A stretch of DNA of 64,000 nucleotides from Mucor racemosus (taxonomy: Eukaryota > Mucoromycota > Mucoromycetes > Mucorales > Mucoraceae). The stretch is taken from positions 2,170,001 through 2,234,000 of the forward strand of contig JAPEHQ010000003.1 of the NCBI GenBank assembly GCA_027405735.1, read 5' to 3'. Positions 54,802 to 64,000 of this stretch are shown piece by piece (position 1 is the stretch's first letter; each line of letters begins with the position of its first letter). A program made the translations under genes and the position numbers. A model generated the notes under the pieces. The model did not search any database, was not told the DNA's origin, and saw only the letters and a program-made list of their open reading frames with translations.

Positions 54802-55800
54802 ATGTATTGTGATTTTAATATACCATGCTCAGCACAAGCTGATCGCTCAGCCATCGATAAACTAAAATTAATATTATCTCGTTTAACACAGCGTAAATAA
54901 TTATATATTTGTGCATGTCTATAATTAAACTAACGTTTCAATTGTTAGTAAATGAAGCTACAGTCGCTTTGAACTATACAATGGAATCTAAAGTAAAAAT
55001 GGAATAAGCATTGAAAAAGGAAATATCATAAAGTTAACCCTTTTTCTTTAAAAAAAAAAATAAGATACCAAAACCAATAGATGAAAACATATTTGATCCT
55101 TCAATATTAAACTCCAAATGTCCCTTAAAACTCTATAATAGGGTTACCATTGATACTATAAATCAAGTAGGTGTGGCATTTTTTGCTGGTTACCATGGTT
55201 ACCTACTAACGATCATTTTTAAATAGCAACAAATTACAGAATTAAGAGAGCAGTTTGATTTAATTGCCCTGCGAACAAATGATTACAACGTATTTCATGC
55301 CGCTTGTCAATCAAATCAAATCGATATTATATCTCTCCATGTTGATGAACGCTTAACATTTGAATTGAATTCTGTTGACATCAAGAACGCATTAGAAAAG
55401 AATATTTACTTTGAAATATGTTATGCTCCTGCTATTCGAGGTAAATATTTTGCTATAAATATAAAACTTCATTCTTTCAAGTAGTTTACTGAAATTTCAA
55501 TGTGTGTACAGACAATCAAGCTAGAACATTTACTGTACAATTAGCAAAACAATTATTCGAATACACTCAAGGGCAAAATTTAATCATTTCAAGTGAAGCC
55601 GAAATTGTATCCGAGATTCGTAATCCTGCAGATGTCTTTTACTTGTAAGTTGACACTTTTATTTTATGCATCCATAACTTTGTATAAACTCATTTAAAAC
55701 CATTAGCGCTAAATCAATTGGATTTCCTAATGATAAAGCAAAGTTCGCGGTGGAAAAGCACTGTGAACAATTATTAAATAGTCGATTAAATGTAAAATAA
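54802..55800 (+). CDS. RPP1: RNase P/MRP protein subunit Rpp30/RPP1
   Basis: Six small exons: 54802-54892, 54949-54992, 55065-55166, 55227-55440, 55512-55644, 55707-55800. The introns are 54-72 bp, all GT...AG, several with CTAAC branch sites. Every junction keeps frame and gives 225 aa. Recognisable blocks are the N-terminus MYCDFNIPCS, ATVALNYTMESK, the central FDLIALRTND...DIISL, KNIYFEICYAPAIRD and NLIISSEAE...RNPADV. In Rpp30 proteins these form the PHP-like barrel of nuclear RNase P and MRP, which mature tRNA 5' ends and process rRNA precursors. It is somewhat shorter than yeast Rpp1 because it lacks a long C-terminal tail. The next gene starts 169 bp downstream on the same strand. Confidence 0.9.
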
Positions 55801-55969
55801 ACCAATGTTTCGATGCTGCTCATGACGTAAAGATCAGTTTCGTAGTGATAATTTAACGCGGAGATTGTTACTTAGAATGCTATAACGCATTGCTCAAACC
55901 CTTCAACAATTGAAAATTTAGTCCCATGTTTAACATTTTCTTTTCTTCTTTCTTTTTTAAAAAAACACA

Positions 55970-56545
55970 ATGAGCTACCATTATCAATCTTACTCACAAA
56001 CAGCTACTTCCACATCTTCAGGAGGCCAAACACACACAAAATCAACTACTAGAACCACTACCTCATCTTCAGAAAACGGAACTTCATCCTCAGTCGTTGT
56101 ACGTGAATTGTCTGAAAATGAACTCACTGGATTGTCACTAGAATCAACACAAAATTATGAGATTGCGGATGAAGATTGTCTTACCAAATATGATTTTTAC
56201 TCTCTAATGGATTCTCAAGACGAAGATTCTGAAACGGAATCCGAGTCAGATATTGAATATCATTGGTTTCCTAGTTTATTAAACACTTCTTTCATCGAGA
56301 TTTTAGATGATAAAGAACAAGAAGCTTATATGGATGATGATACCTATGATGCTAAAGTACAAATTGAAGAAAACAATGAATCTACACCTGAAGAAGATCA
56401 AGATGAGGACGAGGAAGACGATGATGTTGTTCAACATGATAGTCGTGCTGGTAAAAGATATCATAAACGTCATGCAAAGAAACATCCTAAAAAATCTAAA
56501 AGATCCGAACAAGTTCCTGTTGAAGTTATTCATATTATCCTTTAA
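55970..56545 (+). CDS. Hypothetical acidic protein with basic C-terminus
   Basis: 191 aa, no intron. Residues 1-45 are Ser/Thr-rich. About 50-100 hold the only complex sequence (ELTGLSLESTQNYEIADEDC, YDFYSLMD). Two strongly acidic stretches follow, then a Lys/His-rich basic patch (KRYHKRHAKKHPKKSKR) that could be a nuclear localisation signal, and a hydrophobic end (VEVIHIIL). The CT-rich tract just before the ATG supports real expression. No known domain; probably a lineage-specific, largely disordered protein. It ends about 290 bp before the left inverted repeat of the next segment. Confidence 0.65.
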   Translation: MSYHYQSYSQTATSTSSGGQTHTKSTTRTTTSSSENGTSSSVVVRELSENELTGLSLESTQNYEIADEDCLTKYDFYSLMDSQDEDSETESESDIEYHWFPSLLNTSFIEILDDKEQEAYMDDDTYDAKVQIEENNESTPEEDQDEDEEDDDVVQHDSRAGKRYHKRHAKKHPKKSKRSEQVPVEVIHIIL

Positions 56546-56831
56546 GTTGCAACTTTACCATTCATTTTTATTTTTATCTTAACATTATATATATATGACA
56601 TCAAACTCATGAAAAATACATAAATGCATTTCATACGAAATAAAATAAACTACAAATCATTGTTGAAAAAGAATTTTATCTTTAATAAATTATTTTGCAC
56701 AAGCGGGTCAATGCACTATTTCTTTTCCATCAGTTTAGTGTAATGACTAGAAATATTACAGTGAGAACCCTTTTCATTTTAAATTCTAAACAAATTCTTT
56801 TATACTTCTATTTCAAAACTATTGCAAGTAG

Positions 56832-57015
56832 TTTTTTTTACGAAAAGTGCACCCACTCAGGCAAGACATGCAACCAGTTTAGACAGGTATTCGCGCCGAG
56901 CCACTTAATTAGCTATTGTTATTCTTATAACTTTTATGAATTGCTGGTTATAAAATATTATATGATAATATAGGTCAAGCCTTGGAAAGAATATTCCATA
57001 AATATGAAGCCTATT
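56832..57015 (+). repeat. Long inverted repeat, left arm
   Basis: Runs from the T tract before acgaaaagtgca to gaagcctatt; pairs with 61021-61245. It carries a single unit of the 21-bp word that is multiplied in the right arm. Confidence 0.85.
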
Positions 57016-57093
57016 AGACAAAATTATTGTGTGAGAAGCAATGCTATGTTCATATGATAATATCTTGAATAATAATATAATAAAGCTTGAATC

Positions 57094-57542
57094 CTAACTT
57101 GATCTCTTAACTGGTCCAGCTCTACACTTAAACTTTTCAATAACAGCTATACTTTTCAACAATGAATGGCGATCTAATACTTCTATATCATACTTATGAA
57201 GAACAACTATTTCTTTGATTGACCAATGTAATCTTGAAACGTAATATTAATGTTTGATTTATTAGTTAAGTTGTAATAAAACGCACCCTAAGACAGTTAA
57301 AGGAGCTTCAGAATTGGTTGTTAATCCTGCATATTCAATGATACAAAGTCGTACGTTTTCGGTACAGACTGGAAATAGTCGAAATAAGTCTGACATGACA
57401 ATAATAATGTCAATGTAGACCATTTCATTTGCTATTCTACGTAATGATTCTTACTTTGTGTATTTTCGTCATAACAGCCTTTGTTTTTATTTTGATAATC
57501 ACGCCTTAAAATTCGTTCATTTGCTCGCGAACAAGATGACAT
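57094..57542 (-). CDS. Small hypothetical protein, three exons
   Basis: Exons 57542-57455, 57389-57287 and 57232-57094, with introns of 65 bp (GTAAGAAT...GTCAG) and 54 bp (GTGCGT...TTCAAG, with a strong cttaactaat branch site), give 109 aa. The frame stays open across phase-1 and phase-2 junctions. The peptide starts MSSCSRANERILRRDYQ; its core has alternating hydrophobic residues (LFPVCTENVRLCIIEYA, PLTVLGLHWSIKEIVVL), suggesting a small mostly beta fold, and it ends in a basic tail (VKRSS). No family is recognised. It lies just inside the left inverted repeat and may be cargo of that segment or simply a host gene. Confidence 0.6.
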
Positions 57543-58599
57543 ATACACGCATGTACACTAACATTTTTTTATTATCTTTGCTGCCACCACGCTTAGTTCA
57601 AAATATTTGCTACATTGATTTAGTATAAATAGTAGTTGGGCCCTACCCATTTGGACATAATGGCCATGGCTATTATAAAATTAAGTGCAATGGTGCAATA
57701 AAGAAATAAAAAAGAGAAAAAGAAGAAAGAAGAAAACTGTAGTAATAGGGGATAATCGGTAATCTATGGCTTGATCAGAAAACTAAAGAGGCTTTGGATC
57801 TGGGTGGAGGTATTAAAGTAGTGCTTGTGGGTTGGTTTCGAGTGAGTAAAAGGTAAAAGTATTATTGGGGTGACACTGTTGGTCGATGTGAGAGAGGGAA
57901 AGTAGGGTGGCTGGCTAGCGCTTGAGCCAGGAGTAATAAGTTAATGAACGGAGAGGCTCTTTTTTTGGTGGTTGAAAAGGTAGTAGGTTTAGGAGGAAGA
58001 CTAAGAGTTCGGCTGTGTTAGGATATAAAGGAAGGTTAAGTTGGGTATAAAGTTTGCGACATTGTAGGAGGTAAGCTCTAGTGGTTTGGTCAGATGTTTG
58101 AAACTAACTCCCCCCAGCATTTCGAAAATAAATTGCTCCAGTTTTTACATAATCTGCTGCTATTAACCCATACCTAGGATACCGGACTAAGTCTTACCCC
58201 AGGGCTCGAAAAATACTACCTTTTTGAAGACATCATGAAAATAAATTGGTCATTTCCTCGAAACCAAATATAAGTAGACAATCCGAACATCACTTTAAGT
58301 CAGCGATACTGATAAAGAGTGAATACAAATAGTGCTGGTCAAGAAATATTTTTATTAGAATAGAAGCAGACGTTGCTGATTAAAATTTTATAGAGTATTA
58401 TCTGCTTAGTATTCGTTCAAGAAGCGCAGACTAGCATCTGTTTGTAGTATAAATTATTGAATGCCTGACTTGGCCGAAGAGTTTGAAAGCCACGAAGGAG
58501 ACGCCTTGCACTAATTATGCTACTAATACAGCATTTACGTATGATGGCAATTATGCCTACAAGCTATATTTTCACTAAGGGCGCAACAGAAGGTCAGCT
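57543..58599. other. Intergenic DNA, G-rich on the + strand
   Basis: The stretch 57690-58110 is purine-rich with many gg/ta words and ends at ctccccccagc (58109), which resembles the complement of a retrotransposon polypurine tract. A decayed LTR could lie here, but I cannot define its ends. No gene is seen. Confidence 0.35.
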
Positions 58600-59045
58600 A
58601 CCAGCAACTAGTGATCGCAATCGAGCAGTGCGAGCATAAGCAGGCGAGCGAGCCCAAGTATAGGGCTCGCTTGAATTGTGCTTTTTTCAGGGTATTACTT
58701 GCTTTAGCTTGCTTGATTAATTTTTTTTAGCAATGTCCTGCTTGGCGCTCGATGAAAACATTGAAATCTTGCTTGCATTATGTAAACCTGCTTGCTTGCA
58801 TCATGTAAACATGCTTGCTTGCTTGCTTTTAAAACTGAAAATGTTCGATATAAAACTGCTCGACAGGCTGTTTCTTAGGCTGGGGCTTACTTGAGTAACT
58901 TTCAAGTATTTTAGGTTCGGCGAATGCTTGCTGAAACTGTTTACGCTCGCTTGGGCTCGGTTATTTTGCGAGCGCTAGCCTCATGCTTGCTGAAACTGTT
59001 TACGCTCGCTTGGGATCGGTTATTTTGCGAGCGCTAGCCTCATGC
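58600..59045 (+). repeat. GCTCG/GCTTGC-rich repeat block with a 60-bp tandem pair
   Basis: Clusters of gctcg, cgagc and gcttgc words, much less AT-rich than the neighbourhood. From 58926 to 59045 a 60-bp unit (starting gcttgctgaaactgtttacg) is present twice with one substitution. The vocabulary resembles that of the hAT-like insertions at 62253 and 63554, so this is probably a decayed relative. Confidence 0.65.
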
Positions 59046-60894
59046 TTGAAATAGACAAGATGAGCGTTAGGAATGAAATATTCGATTCGATGATAGATGT
59101 AAACGACGAGGAAACAGATGATAAATCCGTTACCGATGACAATGATGTACAAGCGCAAGAGGCTGCTCAAGTTAGACATATTGAAGTGGAACAAAATATA
59201 CAAAATATTAATGAGCAAAATGTACAAGGCGATCAGATTAGCCAAGTTGGAAGTGATCAAGATGACATTAATACTAGTTTGGGTTATTTATTGAAGCGAG
59301 AATCAATGCGCACTGATGATGAATTGTTCAAAAAATTACTGGACTCATCTTGTATCAATCTAATTAACGACGAGAGCAAAGGAAATTTGCTCAACTCTTA
59401 CCCACAGACATTCACAAAAATTTCCTTGCCAAATGCCAACAAAAACGACGAGAATTTGAAAGTAGCCTAGCTCTTCATCTTAAAAAGATGCTAAATGATT
59501 TATTTGATGACCTGAAACCATTTTTTTTCGAGTAAGTTTTACATCACCGTCGTATATGCGTAGTGACAAAGAACTAAAGCATCTTAAATATTAATAGCAA
59601 TACCATGATGGACGGAATATTGGACTTCATTGATACGAGAAAAACAAAAAAAAAACTAACAAAAGTTGTGAAGCGTATAATATATTATCAATGATTGATG
59701 CCGTTTAATATTTTTCATATATTGTTTATTTATATTATATGCAATATTTAAGATTATTTTTAATCTCATCAATATGAAACAGTACAAGAGAGAACCAAAA
59801 CTCTCTGAATTATTTTATTTACATGCATTTCAAAGTGCTTTACAGCCTCTTTTGGATAATACGCACGTGATTCTGAAAGACGATGAACTGGTGTCTGCGT
59901 CAACACAAAGAATGCAAATAATTAGGGAAGTCGATACTACTTATGGAAGGAGAATTGATATCCTCGTTGAAGCCGATCTTGGCACTGATAATGATGATGT
60001 AGAAATGTGTTCTAGCGAATTTAAAAAATCAAACGCCACTACAATTACATTACTACAACAACAAAATAAAAATCTGAGGATCAATATCTGTATTCTGAAT
60101 GACATCCATCTTTTCACTCAAGACACTGATCACCAACGTATCTAATTTGATTTCGCTGGCAAATCTGCTTGATACATCAGAAGTTTACCCAGATGTAGAA
60201 ACCCAGGAACAACTATTGAAATCCAACATGGCATGACATTTAGTAATCATACTAAATGTTATACATAACCACTAGCATTAACAGCGACTATCAGGAACAT
60301 TCAGGAACACTTGGCAACAATGAAACATAAGCAATCTTACATCTTATTCAAATGATACAATCACAGATTCCCAATTCCACAAATTCCATTGTATATGATT
60401 TGTTCCCAAATCATATCAAGTACCTCAATACCCAGCAATTCATTAATAATATTAATGATCATATAAATATCTAGAAAACATATAAATACGAAGCATCAAT
60501 GAATTAATAAAATGTATCTTTTACCAGAGTATTTTTATATTAGTATCTTTTGATATAACACTGCTTACATGGTTTAATTATACAGATACGAAAACTGCTT
60601 TGTAGACACAAGATTGGGAGTTTCAGCTTAATAAACTTTTTGTTAGAGTTACAGCAACTTCGAAAAAGTGTTATGAACCTTTATGCCTGGAGAGAGTTCG
60701 CGATAAAACTTAGCAACACAATCGCATTATCTCATATTGATCAATCTTACAACTATGATCTTGTCGAAGTCAGTGATTATGCTTCAAATAGTTTTGTTGG
60801 ATCACCAAAGAGAAAGGTAGAACCAGCCAATATCTTTTTATCACCTAGCAATCAATCAAAAAGAAGAACGAAGCATACAACTGATCAATCATAG
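59042..60894 (+). pseudogene. Broken gene with PD-(D/E)XK-like signature
   Basis: Fragments in order: 59042-59470 (acidic N-terminal part; ...GYLLKRESMRTDDELF); a continuation in another frame to about 59530 (FLAKCQQKRREFESSLALHL, DLFDDLKPFFFE); 59774-60145 (ELFYLHAFQSAL; then GRRIDILVEADLG ... EMCSSEFKKS, LRINICILNDIHL); a stop-interrupted stretch FDFAGKSA after 60145; and a tail at 60640-60894. The RID...(S)EFKK pattern resembles the D...ExK core of PD-(D/E)XK nuclease folds, but catalytic assignment is inference. From memory, proteins of this type form large families in Mucoromycota genomes; that could not be checked here. Stops at 60145 and 60174 and a frameshift near 59410 indicate a dead copy. 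Confidence 0.55.
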
Positions 60895-61020
60895 AGGGAA
60901 AATATATACGTAGTCCCTTTTCTCATATAATAATAAATAAAGAACCATTTTTAGTAATTTATTAGTTTATTTCATAAGGGTGTTCTCAAGTAATTTTCGA
61001 ATTTAGTTTTTTTAAAATAA

Positions 61021-61245
61021 AATAGGCTTCGTATTTATGGAACATTCATCCCAAGGCTTGACCTATATTATCATATAATATTTTATAACCAGCAATTCAT
61101 AAAAGTTATAAGAATAACAATAGCTAATTAAATGGCTCAGCGCGAATACCTGTCTAAACTGGTTGCATCTCTTGACTGAATGGTTGCACTTCTTGCCTGA
61201 GTGGTTGCACTTCTTGCCTGAGTGATTGCACTTTTCGTAAAAAAT
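61021..61245 (-). repeat. Long inverted repeat, right arm
   Basis: Complement of the left arm, from aataggcttcgtatttatgg outward to cttttcgtaaaaaa. It is about 40 bp longer because of the 21-bp tandem units. Confidence 0.85.
61161..61231 (+). repeat. 21-bp minisatellite
   Basis: Three units of ggttgcacttcttgcctgagt (first one diverged) plus a partial fourth; only one unit exists in the matching position of the left arm, so it expanded after the arms separated. Confidence 0.8.
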
Positions 61246-62206
61246 TAAAGCCCTGCTAAATTTCTCATTTCAGCCAATGTAAAAGCAGTATTACAACGCA
61301 TCAACCATAAACTGACCAAAACAAACAGACAATATCTGCTGTTATTATCATAGAAGCATACATTTTTCTATCAGAAAAATTGTCTATCATATCATACATT
61401 CATTAACAAATTGCAAAGGCGAGCCCGTAGAGCAACGCCGTAATTGAGCATAGCAAGGTTGAGCGGCTAAGTCTCTTATACTATGGTATATCTAAGTTTT
61501 AAATAAAAAAGTGCTGCTTTTTTTTAACTTTTTTTATATTTAACCACGTACAGTCTGAAAATTCAGTTTTTGTAGCGGACATTTTCGAGGCTCATTTTAC
61601 CCTTACCAACACTCATGATTTTAATCAAAAAACAGAAAAATCAAATTTCGATACCAAAATCAATGTTTAAATATACGACATTGTGAGAGAAAATTATAGC
61701 TACGACTAATACACATTTTATAAAAGCTTAACATTAAACGTCAAGTAATGAAAATTTGTACTTTTGGCCCAAAAACGGTTTTTTGATTAAAGGATTTTCA
61801 TGTAATATTTTGTAATAAAAATGTTCATTATTTTTTATTGAGCAAATAGAGCGCTAAATTCTGTCTATGTGTATATTTTTTGTTTTTATAGTTGGTAATA
61901 TAATTAACTCTAGATTTGCAAAACCAAAAAAAAAAAAATTAAAAAATGTCAAAATTGATGATCTGGACAAGAATAAATTTTGAAATTAATCTTCCGCTTA
62001 TAAGCCTTGTAAGTCTTAAAACTAAGAGATTTCAGGACTTTTGAAAACTTTTTGAAGAATTTATGATGCTGTACCCACTTGATTCAAGCTTATTACTGTA
62101 AATATTTATACAAGTTAATATTTTGTGGTAGTTTATTTGATGATAATATAGTCGTACTTGATAATTAATGCGCTAGAGGTGACTTACATTAAGTTTTTTT
62201 TTACTC

Positions 62207-62930
62207 TTACCTCTCCAATATCATAAACATAAACATGGCCATCACTGGAACCTAAGTATAAAAGACGAGCCGAGCCTAGGACGAGCTTGACCAAAGCTCG
62301 CCACAACGAGCCGAGCTTTGTATCACTCGAGCTCGAGCCGAGCTTTAATAAAAGCTCGTTTGACAAAGACGAGTTTTTGACTTTTTTTTAAAAAGCTCGT
62401 TTGAGAAAGACGAGCTTTTGACTTCTTTTCAAAAAGTTCAAATTTAAATAATAATTAGTAAATGCTATGACATTATTACTTTAGATAATTGTCAATTGAC
62501 ATTCATAAGTTTGCTTTACTTTAGATATTTGTCACTGGAAAGGTAAAATAAAGCTCGCATTGAGATGATGAGTTTTAGTCGCTGCATAAAAAAGCTCGTT
62601 TGGGGTAAACGAGCTCTAGTCACGCGCAAAAAAAAGCTCGTCGAGGTTGAACGAGCTTTTTTGTAAGCTCGTCTAACTTTAACGAGCCTTGAGAAAAGCT
62701 CGGCTGCATAAAAAAGGCTCGGCTCGTTTAATATCACTACTGGAACCTATTGTCACCTTTTTGCCGTCTGTGTCCCAAGCCAATTTATTCAATGCTTTAC
62801 CGCCGGAACCAACTTAATAAGTACTTACAAATGGTTTCTCGGTATTTGCATTCAAATTCCATAAATTAAATTAACTGGTTGCATTTACAGTCGTATCAGA
62901 CGTATCACCAGCCCGCCTTATTATGATAAA
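62207..62930 (-). pseudogene. Captured dynein intermediate chain fragment (copy E)
   Basis: Same antisense fragment as copies A and B (GKALNKLAWDTDGKKVT, IGSSDGHVYVYDIGE), here split by the 487-bp hAT-like insertion inside the codons for the GSSDG turn. Confidence 0.55.
62253..62739. mobile_element. hAT-like non-autonomous element, GCTCG-rich
   Basis: 487 bp flanked by the 8-bp duplication CTGGAACC (62245-62252 and 62740-62747). The ends read TAAGTATAAAAGACGAGCCG and the complement of TAGTGATATTAAACGAGCCG, an imperfect inverted repeat. The interior is full of agctcg/cgagct words that can fold into many hairpins. Eight-base duplications and TA(G/A)-type ends point to hAT; no transposase is encoded. 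Confidence 0.75.
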
Positions 62931-63553
62931 CGTCAATATAAACTTAGAAATATCCCACTGTCATTGTTATACAGTAAGCTGTGAAAAGCTTGATTTTTAC
63001 TAATACAGCAATTAAATAAAAAAACACCATGATACTAATAGCATTTGATGAGTATTTAAGATCTAAGTAAGTTTGATGAAGTATGCTTTTAAAACCTTTT
63101 AAAAATCCTGAAGCAAACACAACGTCTTTTTCCTGTAATTTCTATCCATCAAAATGTTGCGATTTTCACTACACAATGAATGCACCTTTTATCTATCTTG
63201 ACCTTGATGTACATTGTTGGGTATCAGCTTTGTACCAGTTTTATTTTCTCTAATTCATTAATATCCAGCCATATTGAAGGATGATTTGCAGCACTGTCAA
63301 AAAAAAAGAATGAATGCTTCAAGTGTTTTCTGCATATCAAATTATGCAATTTAGTAGCAATTATTGCACTTAAGTATGCTTTTTGAACCTATTGATGTTA
63401 ATCAGAATAATTAGTACTTTTATTTACAAGTAAGCTGTGTTGCTTTATACGATACATTTACATTCACCCATTCAATAAATGACATTTCATTTATTATCTG
63501 TTATATCAATAAACCAACTTCATTTTGATTCATTTTGATTCGATACTTTTGAC

Positions 63554-63623
63554 TAGCGTTGGTGTCGAGCCGGGTTTTGCCAGCCAAATTTACTAGAATA
63601 AGCTGGGCTCGACAGCATCCCTA
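63554..63623. mobile_element. Very short hAT-like element (70 bp)
   Basis: Flanked by CTTTTGAC on both sides (63546-63553 and 63624-63631). The ends TAGCGTTGGTGTCGAGCC and TAGGGATGCTGTCGAGCC (complement) are inverted repeats covering about half the element. Copy B lacks it at the matching site. It is essentially two ends with almost no interior. Confidence 0.8.
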
Positions 63624-64000
63624 CTTTTGACAATTAAATGCCTAAATTACACTAGAACCACCAGGTATTGTCACAAAAAATCTTGTACAGGTCGACGAAG
63701 CATCACAATTTGGATCATTTTTTTGTGTTCATAGATCTGAGATCTCTCGCACATTCATAGATCTCTGTATGAACAATATCTCTATCTGTTCAATTTAACT
63801 AAAATACATTGAACTTCAACAATCTACTTGATGAAATGCCTTACTTTATTGCGAGTATAATCAAAATATTAGAATGAAATATAGCAATTGAATGAGCAAG
63901 AGATGTAAATCATGTAATAAATTAGCATAATTGAATTGTTTCAAGCGTTTTGAACTGAATACGCCTTTACTTTTGACCTATAAAAATTGATTTATTAGTA

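Larger units (their letters stand above)
56832..61245. mobile_element. 4.4-kb segment bounded by long inverted repeats
   Basis: Inverted repeats of about 175 bp, roughly 95% identical by eye, bound this segment: 56832-57015 and 61021-61245. The outer ends read tttttacgaaaagtgca on both sides. The right edge abuts copy E of the CACTA-ended family. The interior holds a 3-exon gene (57094-57542), a GCTCG-rich block and a broken PD-(D/E)XK-like gene. No target duplication could be defined because both ends are A/T runs, so transposon status is inference. An inverted segmental duplication is the alternative. Confidence 0.5.
61247..64000 (+). mobile_element. CACTA-ended dispersed element, copy E (partial)
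   Basis: Aligns with copy B from about 15072 onward to its end near 17440 in the same orientation, running off the window. The left part is missing where the long inverted repeat ends. It holds two younger insertions (62253-62739 and 63554-63623), each confirmed by the uninterrupted sequence in copy B. Confidence 0.65.

Noticed and set aside
58105..58120. ctccccccagc resembling a polypurine tract next to an LTR
   Set aside because: No TG...CA ends, no matching second LTR and no internal retrotransposon sequence could be found.
1..64000. CRISPR arrays, operons, bacterial promoters, rRNA genes
   Set aside because: None present; spliceosomal introns and element types show a eukaryotic genome.

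Overview
The window looks like a repeat-rich, AT-rich stretch of an early-diverging fungal genome, most likely Mucoromycota (Mucorales-like). The reasons are short spliceosomal introns (54-83 bp, GTAAG/GTAAAT donors, CTAAC-like branch sites), a chromodomain-bearing Ty3/gypsy element, a GPR1/FUN34/YaaH transporter, a nuclear RNase P Rpp30/RPP1 subunit, and an AIG1-type GTPase. The phylum is inferred from gene content and architecture; no search was run.

Layout. 1-18464: transposon graveyard. It holds a MITE with CACTATG ends, a 1.7-kb repeat (R2) that recurs near 37 kb, two copies (A and B) of a dispersed non-autonomous element with CACTA-type ends, a strange T-rich minisatellite field (8.2-10.8 kb), and a pogo/Tc5-type DNA transposon nested in copy B. 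18465-34563: a Ty3/gypsy chromovirus array LTR-internal-LTR-deleted internal-LTR-internal-LTR, flanked as a whole by one 5-bp target duplication (GACGC). Its two full Gag-Pol ORFs (1865 aa) appear to differ by one base. 34564-45973: the second R2 copy, a third MITE, inverted copies C and D of the CACTA-ended element (C is split by a solo LTR with a TAAAT duplication), and a decayed reading frame.

45974-57542: the gene-bearing part. It contains an AIG1-type GTPase (minus, 3 exons), a divergent hypothetical gene (47665), a GPR1/FUN34/YaaH transporter (52648, 2 exons), RPP1/Rpp30 (54802, 6 exons), an acidic hypothetical protein (55970) and a small 3-exon minus-strand gene (57094-57542). 56832-61245 is bounded by about 175-bp inverted repeats. 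It encloses the last gene and a broken gene with a PD-(D/E)XK-like signature. 61247-64000: copy E of the CACTA-ended family, carrying two small hAT-like insertions with 8-bp duplications.

The most unusual points are four. First, the four-LTR chromovirus array sits in a single target site, and its middle copy is deleted and looks hybrid at the junction. Second, the CACTA-ended repeat family has amplified an antisense fragment that reads as the WD40 part of a dynein intermediate chain, with a shared in-frame stop. Third, a 4.4-kb segment with long inverted repeats contains a degraded nuclease-fold-like gene. Fourth, the pogo transposase has an intron and has lost one catalytic aspartate. The host genes form no operon or pathway; they are ordinary single genes between repeats.
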